Source: Candidatus Hydrogenedentota bacterium
GTDB taxonomy: Bacteria; Hydrogenedentota; Hydrogenedentia; Hydrogenedentales; CAITNO01
NCBI GenBank assembly: GCA_011046175.1
Contig: DSBB01000486.1
Location: 1 to 10,388, forward strand
Length of the DNA stretch: 10,388 nucleotides
Direction: 5' to 3'
Of the stretch, positions 6,619-10,388 are shown piece after piece. Positions within the stretch are counted from its first letter, which is position 1; every line of letters begins with the position of its first letter. A program made the position numbers and the translations under genes. Under the pieces are notes generated by a model. That model was not told where the DNA came from. It searched no databases and was given only the letters and a program-made list of their open reading frames with translations.

Positions 6619-8340
6619 TTATTGCTCGGGGGCGGGCGCTTCAACCATAAAATCGCCGATGGCGAGATAATCAATCCGCGCTTTCAAAAACGCCGCGACA
6701 GCCTCGCGCGGCGTTCGAATAATGGGCTCTTCGTGAATGTTGAAACTGGTGTTGAGCAACACCCCGTCTCCGGAGCTTTCCTTGAAAAGCCGCAGTATCT
6801 TATGAAAACCGGGATTGTTCTCCCTTTGAACCAATTGGGCGCGGGCCGTCCCGTCAAGATGGACAATGGCGGGATTCTCCCGTTTCATTTTTTCCGTGCA
6901 GTCGAAACATACGGTCATAAATTCAGCGGCATGAAGGGCCGGCTCGGGGCGCCGGCAATAGAGGGAAACGTCCTCCGCAAGCACCGCGGGCGCGAACGGC
7001 ATGAAGTCGCTTCTCTTTAACAGGCGGTTCAGCCGTTCCACAACCTGCCTGTCCGTGGTGCGCACCAGAATGGAGCGGTTGCCCAGCGCGCGCGGCCCCC
7101 ACTCCATGCGGCCTGAAAATCGCGCAACAATCTTGCCTTCCGCCAATCGCGCGGCCGTATCGGCCTCAATATCTTCAGCGCGATAATACGTAATATCGGC
7201 TTCCCGCAATTCACGCTCAATTTCCGCGTTGTCGTAAGACTCGCCCCAGAATACGTCGCGCAGTTGTTGATGGGCAACACCGCCTCGGGCGCAAATGGCG
7301 CCAAGGCCAAGGCCGCCATCGCCCATGTTGGGCAATACAAACAACCGGTCCACTTCCGCCAGTTCATGGAGACGCTGGTTCAATTTGACGTTGGCAACCA
7401 CGCCCCCCGCCACGGCAAGATGTCGCAACCCCGTCTGCCGCAAAAATTCCCGGGCAATTTTCACGACATGTTTTTCGAGGTTGTCCTGCGCCCATGCCGC
7501 CAAATCTTCCCGGCTGTACTTGTTCACCAATGTGCGTTTCGCCCAGTCAATCCCCCGTTGGCCAAAACCGAATTGTCCCGTAAACTCGAGCCGTCCGTTT
7601 TCGTAGCGAAAAGGAAAGGGGGCGCCCACATTTTCAGCCGTTCCGGCCGCGGCCAACCCTGTTATTTTGCCTTCATCACGGCAAGACATGAATCCGAAGG
7701 CCTCCGCCAGCACTTGAAAGAAAAGCCCAAGGCTGTTCATGGAAGAGGCTGACCAAAGCCGCTCCATCGGTTTGCCGGGCGTGGCACGCAACACCAACAC
7801 CGATAATCCGTCGCCCATGCCGTCAATCGAAAGAACGAGAGCTTCTTCATAGCCGGACAGACGCCACGCGGCCGCCCCATGGCCAATATGGTGTTCAACA
7901 AAATAAATGGGCTTTTTCTTCAGCGCCCTCGGCAGTACGCGTCGCGCCATCAAGGGCAGAAAAGGAACGGAAATGCGCCGTAGCAGCGAGGTTTCGGCGG
8001 TGTGTGATATGGGCAGATAGAACGTGACGTCATCCAATAGTTTTCGCAGAAAGGAATCTCGCTTTTCACGGCGCGCATTGTAAAGCCAAGTATGCGCGCG
8101 CGGCAGCAACCGCACAGGCGGCGGCGGCGTCATCAAGCCCGATATGCAGATATTATCTATATCCGACGGGTTCACACCGGTATAGGAAAAAAGGGAGTCC
8201 AAGGCGTGATGCGGAAAACCGCCTTCGTTTTTCCGGCGCGTGTATCGCTCTTCATTCGAGGCAAACAACACCTTTTCCCCATCGCTTAACGCGACTCCCG
8301 AATCAAAGAGGTCTTCATTTATGCCAAGCCAGAGTGACAT
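6619..8340 (-). CDS. NodU/CmcH/TobZ-type carbamoyltransferase
   Basis: This 573-residue cytoplasmic enzyme would transfer a carbamoyl group from carbamoyl phosphate, via carbamoyl-AMP, to a hydroxyl of a sugar or natural product. The Kae1-like N-terminal part has NEERYTRRK (29-37), the metal motif EHHIGHGAAA (149-158, usually HHxxHAA, here with Gly for Ala), SIDGMGDG (171-178), KITGLAAAG (225-233), AGGVVANVKLN (311-321) and GDGGLGLGA (340-348). The C-terminal carbamoyltransferase domain has RMEWGPRALGNRS (411-423), HLDGTARAQLV (494-504) and LLNTSFNIHEEPI (528-540). By analogy with TobZ, H150, H154, D173 and D341 are likely metal ligands. Length is normal. AGGA lies 6 nt before the ATG and supports this start. 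It follows the radical SAM gene on the same strand (128-nt gap) and converges on tRNA-His, with 47 nt between. The substrate is unknown. Confidence 0.9.
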   Translation of the reverse strand: MSLWLGINEDLFDSGVALSDGEKVLFASNEERYTRRKNEGGFPHHALDSLFSYTGVNPSDIDNICISGLMTPPPPVRLLPRAHTWLYNARREKRDSFLRKLLDDVTFYLPISHTAETSLLRRISVPFLPLMARRVLPRALKKKPIYFVEHHIGHGAAAWRLSGYEEALVLSIDGMGDGLSVLVLRATPGKPMERLWSASSMNSLGLFFQVLAEAFGFMSCRDEGKITGLAAAGTAENVGAPFPFRYENGRLEFTGQFGFGQRGIDWAKRTLVNKYSREDLAAWAQDNLEKHVVKIAREFLRQTGLRHLAVAGGVVANVKLNQRLHELAEVDRLFVLPNMGDGGLGLGAICARGGVAHQQLRDVFWGESYDNAEIERELREADITYYRAEDIEADTAARLAEGKIVARFSGRMEWGPRALGNRSILVRTTDRQVVERLNRLLKRSDFMPFAPAVLAEDVSLYCRRPEPALHAAEFMTVCFDCTEKMKRENPAIVHLDGTARAQLVQRENNPGFHKILRLFKESSGDGVLLNTSFNIHEEPIIRTPREAVAAFLKARIDYLAIGDFMVEAPAPEQ

Positions 8341-8468
8341 GGGAAATCCTGTGGTTGTCGAGGCCTTTCCGGCTTTCCGGTGGGACCGTGCCGGGGACGG
8401 CGCAAAAAAACTCCATACCAGTATGTAAACCCGTATTCCCTCCGCAACTATTCCATAAAAACCGGAGT
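8341..8468 (-). other. Intergenic region between radical SAM and carbamoyltransferase genes
   Basis: This 128-nt region holds several small symmetrical elements but no convincing terminator. Seven-base arms AAACTCC (8408-8414) and GGAGTTT (8464-8470) lie 49 nt apart, and on the minus strand the second arm runs into T7. Between them is CATAC-GTATG with a 2-nt centre (8414-8425). A tandem direct repeat of CTTTCCGG is at 8365-8372 and 8373-8380. Near the gene end is the carbamoyltransferase Shine-Dalgarno (AGGA on the minus strand, 8350-8347). No clear promoter was found. Confidence 0.4.
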
Positions 8469-9575
8469 TTAACCGTATTTAAACGCATTGCACATGGCTT
8501 CGGGATGCAGCGAAAAAAACAAGCACAATTCCACTACGGGCGCGCACCAGCATTGCGCGCATTGTTTGGGCAGACGCAATTCACGAAATTTTTCAGCCAT
8601 GTCGCCCGTCTTGTCGGCGCCTTCCAAGAATTGACCGACCTGACATTGATGGCAAGCCAACATTGAACCATCCGGCTCGAGGATTGCCATTGCCCGGCCT
8701 GCAACGCAAAACAGGGAACGAGGCTCCGGCCAACATGCAAGATGGCGCAAGCCTGCGTGAGAATTACGGACGGGCGCGCCCTGCCTCTTCAAATCTGCAA
8801 TGCGGGCAACCGCTTTGCGATAGGATTGGGTATCCGGAGCGATTGGGTTCTCCTTTAACGATGTGCTGAGCCATTTGGTGGCCGGCTGAAACATGATGGG
8901 CACGTTGTATTCGGAAGCTGTTGCCACCGCATGGTCCACCGCGTCCAGATTATACCGATTTAACACAAACTGCAAACTCACTGGAACGCCAATGGCTTTG
9001 CATGTTTTCAGGGCTTCCATCGCCTTGTCATAGGCGCCCGCGCCTCGAACGCGATCATGCGCTTCCCTTGTGCCGTCCAAGCTCAGGTTTACATGATCCA
9101 CATGCTTCAATTCCTCTGTTTTGTCAGCGACACGCCAGCCGTTTGTGCTCAAATAGGTGCGGAATCCGATTTCCTTGGAGCGACGCACTATGTCGCCCAA
9201 GTCTTTGCGCAACAACGGCTCGCCGCCTCCAAATGTTATCCATCGTGTTCCGAGCCCCCACAGAATCTCAAGGCCATCAAGCACCTCCTGGGTGTCCAGT
9301 TCGGCCTGGGGCGCGTCGCATGAACCGCAATACAGGCAATGCAAGTTGCAGCGGAAAGTAATATTCCACGATACGAAGAGCGGAATTCTCTTGTGAAATA
9401 CGCGTATTTTTAGCAGTGCCAGCGCTGTCTCAAACACATGACGCATGAAGCCGCCTTCCAGTAGTAAATTGCTCTCAAACACCAGACGCCGGGCAAAAGC
9501 GTGAGAAAGAAAGTGTAAGGAGTATACAGGGTGATTCCGAGACAATACAACAGGCTGATCGTAGATTTCAGACAT
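8469..9575 (-). CDS. Radical SAM protein with Cys-rich SPASM-like C-terminal domain
   Basis: The 368-residue reading shows the radical SAM cluster motif CNLHCLYC (C76, C80, C83) preceded by VSWNITFR. The SAM-contact motif GGGEP is at 116-120, and LSTNG (142-146) and NLSLDG (163-168) are typical strands. The C-terminus is cysteine-rich: C290-x12-G303-x4-C308 in the FCVAGR...PDG...C region, then C311, C339, C342, C344, C351 and C362. This suggests one or two auxiliary Fe-S clusters of SPASM/Twitch type with unusual spacing. The enzyme would make radical modifications of a peptide, sugar or small molecule; the substrate is unknown. The start is uncertain. The ATG at 9575 follows a hairpin region, whereas Met44 (9446) has GGAAGG 7 nt upstream and gives a more usual N-terminus. 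It lies 25 nt after the DUF4091 stop (or 154 nt, if 9446 is used). Confidence 0.85.
   Translation of the reverse strand: MSEIYDQPVVLSRNHPVYSLHFLSHAFARRLVFESNLLLEGGFMRHVFETALALLKIRVFHKRIPLFVSWNITFRCNLHCLYCGSCDAPQAELDTQEVLDGLEILWGLGTRWITFGGGEPLLRKDLGDIVRRSKEIGFRTYLSTNGWRVADKTEELKHVDHVNLSLDGTREAHDRVRGAGAYDKAMEALKTCKAIGVPVSLQFVLNRYNLDAVDHAVATASEYNVPIMFQPATKWLSTSLKENPIAPDTQSYRKAVARIADLKRQGAPVRNSHAGLRHLACWPEPRSLFCVAGRAMAILEPDGSMLACHQCQVGQFLEGADKTGDMAEKFRELRLPKQCAQCWCAPVVELCLFFSLHPEAMCNAFKYG
9454..9459 (-). promoter_or_regulatory. Alternative ribosome binding site for the radical SAM gene
   Basis: GGAAGG on the minus strand (9459-9454) is 7 nt from the Met44 codon at 9446. It would give a 325-residue protein starting shortly before the hydrophobic helix and CxxxCxxC motif, the layout usual for this group. 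It competes with the longer start at 9575. Confidence 0.4.
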
Positions 9576-9603
9576 CCCCGGGCATGCGGGGATTCACCCC
9601 TTA
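9576..9603 (-). promoter_or_regulatory. Competing hairpins between DUF4091 stop and radical SAM start
   Basis: On the minus strand the order is TAA-GGGG-TGAAT-CCCCG-CATGCC-CGGGG-ATG. GGGG can pair with the CCCC 5 nt later (hairpin B, 9597-9600 with 9588-9591). Alternatively the CCCCG pairs with the CGGGG abutting the start codon (hairpin A, 9587-9591 with 9576-9580). The two share the C-block, so only one can form. AAGGGG, made from the stop codon and the G-run, is the only Shine-Dalgarno-like sequence here, 21 nt from the ATG. Hairpin A would bring it to about 5 nt effective spacing. Confidence 0.45.
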
Positions 9604-10388
9604 ATCTTCACACAGCGACTCCAGCAGTTTTCTTCTCATGTCTCTGAATGTCGCAATATTGGTGTTATAGTTGTCGAAATCCAGCACAAGCCGGCCGGCA
9701 AGTTCCTGCGCGACATCACCGGTTTTTTCCGCCAGCATGCATAAAAGTTCATAATCCACCACGCCGTCACGCATGGCGGCAAAACGAATTGAAGAGAGCG
9801 GCCCTTCTTTCCCCGGATAGACAATCCAAGGGTCGCCCGCCGGCAGGTAAGGCGGCCCGCCATGCGGCCTTGTTGTATGGGTAACGGGGCTGTCGTCCGT
9901 CCAATGATTGTATCCCCAATGCAGGTAGCCTGTAATCCCGTACTTGAAATTGATCCAGTGCAACAGACGTGTTTTGATGAGCGGTTGTTCGATAAAGCGG
10001 TTGGCATATTCGCCCTGCGGGAAAACACAGGTGTAAAACCAGACCTCGTCCCCCGCCGCCTGTCGTTCCTGATAATGCCCGAAGTCATCATGCAGATAGT
10101 TTAACTGCGGCACCCATATATCAATGGAGCCAACAAGATTTTTGGAGTGGGTCGCTTCGATAATGCGCAACTCCGGGGCGTACGCGCGCGCAAGCGCGGC
10201 AAGCGCCTCATAGCTTTTGAAATTTGTCATGGTGGGCTCGTCGGCCAGATGCTGCATGTAAATATCCAACCAGCCGCGCGCTTTCAAATGAGCCGTAAGC
10301 GCCGGGAAAAATTGTTTGTAAAACCGCCGCGCCTCATCAGAGTCGGGCGGCACTCTGTCCGCCGTTGCTTTACCGTTTTGCGCAACCC
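9601..10388 (-). CDS. DUF4091 / GH123-like glycoside hydrolase, C-terminal part (5' end outside window)
   Basis: The frame ending at TAA 9603-9601 is open to the window edge, so about 262 C-terminal codons are present and the start lies beyond 10388. A GTG at 10353 is internal and not a real start. The visible part covers the end of a TIM-barrel catalytic domain. IYMQHLADEPT contains the Asp-Glu pair (codons at 10242-10237) expected for GH123 substrate-assisted catalysis. Strands follow with W-V-P-Q-L-N, EVWFYTCVFPQGEYANRFI, and HWINFKYGITGYLHWGYNHW, an aromatic pocket typical of DUF4091. Then come DPWIVYPGKEGPLSSIRFAAMRDG and a helical end. Known GH123 enzymes remove beta-linked N-acetylgalactosamine from glycolipid or glycan chains; many DUF4091 proteins are uncharacterised. 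Any signal peptide lies outside the window. It is first in the minus-strand run visible here. Confidence 0.85.
   Translation of the reverse strand, partial: VAQNGKATADRVPPDSDEARRFYKQFFPALTAHLKARGWLDIYMQHLADEPTMTNFKSYEALAALARAYAPELRIIEATHSKNLVGSIDIWVPQLNYLHDDFGHYQERQAAGDEVWFYTCVFPQGEYANRFIEQPLIKTRLLHWINFKYGITGYLHWGYNHWTDDSPVTHTTRPHGGPPYLPAGDPWIVYPGKEGPLSSIRFAAMRDGVVDYELLCMLAEKTGDVAQELAGRLVLDFDNYNTNIATFRDMRRKLLESLCED

Noticed and set aside
7264..7752. Plus-strand open frame opposite the carbamoyltransferase gene
   Set aside because: It is antisense to conserved carbamoyltransferase motifs and shows no protein family features.
8469..9575. Radical SAM protein as the anaerobic sulfatase-maturating enzyme for the sulfatase
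   Set aside because: The N-terminal and Cys-motif context does not match the anSME pattern, and the gene lies 3 kb away on the other strand with a different neighbourhood.

Overview
The window (10,388 bp, roughly half G+C, gene-dense, few gaps) looks like a chromosomal segment from a glycan-degrading, respiring, Gram-negative-type bacterium. A Tat-exported Cys-type sulfatase, a DUF4091/GH123-like glycosidase, a DUF2339 membrane protein and a NodU-type carbamoyltransferase together suggest Planctomycetota/Lentisphaerota/Hydrogenedentota-like lineages. This is inference from gene content, and the phylum cannot be fixed from the sequence alone. No mobile element, CRISPR array or phage gene is visible.

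Layout. (1) Positions 546 to 1 on the minus strand hold the N-terminal 182 codons of a DUF2339 multi-pass membrane protein, with its own promoter. (2) A 263-bp divergent intergenic region carries two back-to-back sigma70-type promoters. (3) Plus strand 810-6399 is a compact co-directional run: a renalase-like FAD amine oxidase-family protein, GlpD (FAD-dependent glycerol-3-phosphate dehydrogenase), a DUF2007/zinc-ribbon protein, a Tat-dependent sulfatase and a DUF72 protein. The first three genes and the last pair are only 5 to 18 nt apart; a 69-nt gap precedes the sulfatase. (4) A tRNA-His gene (6495-6571) has its own promoter, overlaid by a perfect 8-bp inverted repeat. The tRNA has no encoded G-1 and carries A73 and U72. 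(5) Minus strand 10388-6619 holds three co-directional genes: the 3' part of a DUF4091/GH123-like gene, a radical SAM protein with a Cys-rich SPASM-like C-terminus, and a NodU/TobZ-type carbamoyltransferase converging on the tRNA.

How they may work together. GlpD feeds glycerol-3-phosphate electrons to the quinone pool, and the neighbouring flavoprotein may share its regulation. The sulfatase and the GH123-like enzyme fit use of sulfated, N-acetylhexosamine-containing glycans. The radical SAM/carbamoyltransferase pair looks like a small-molecule or glycan tailoring module with unknown substrate.

The points most worth a second look are the non-canonical tRNA-His and the dyad over its promoter, the competing hairpins between the DUF4091 stop and the radical SAM start, the CxPCR active site of the sulfatase, and the unusual C-terminal cysteine spacing of the radical SAM protein.
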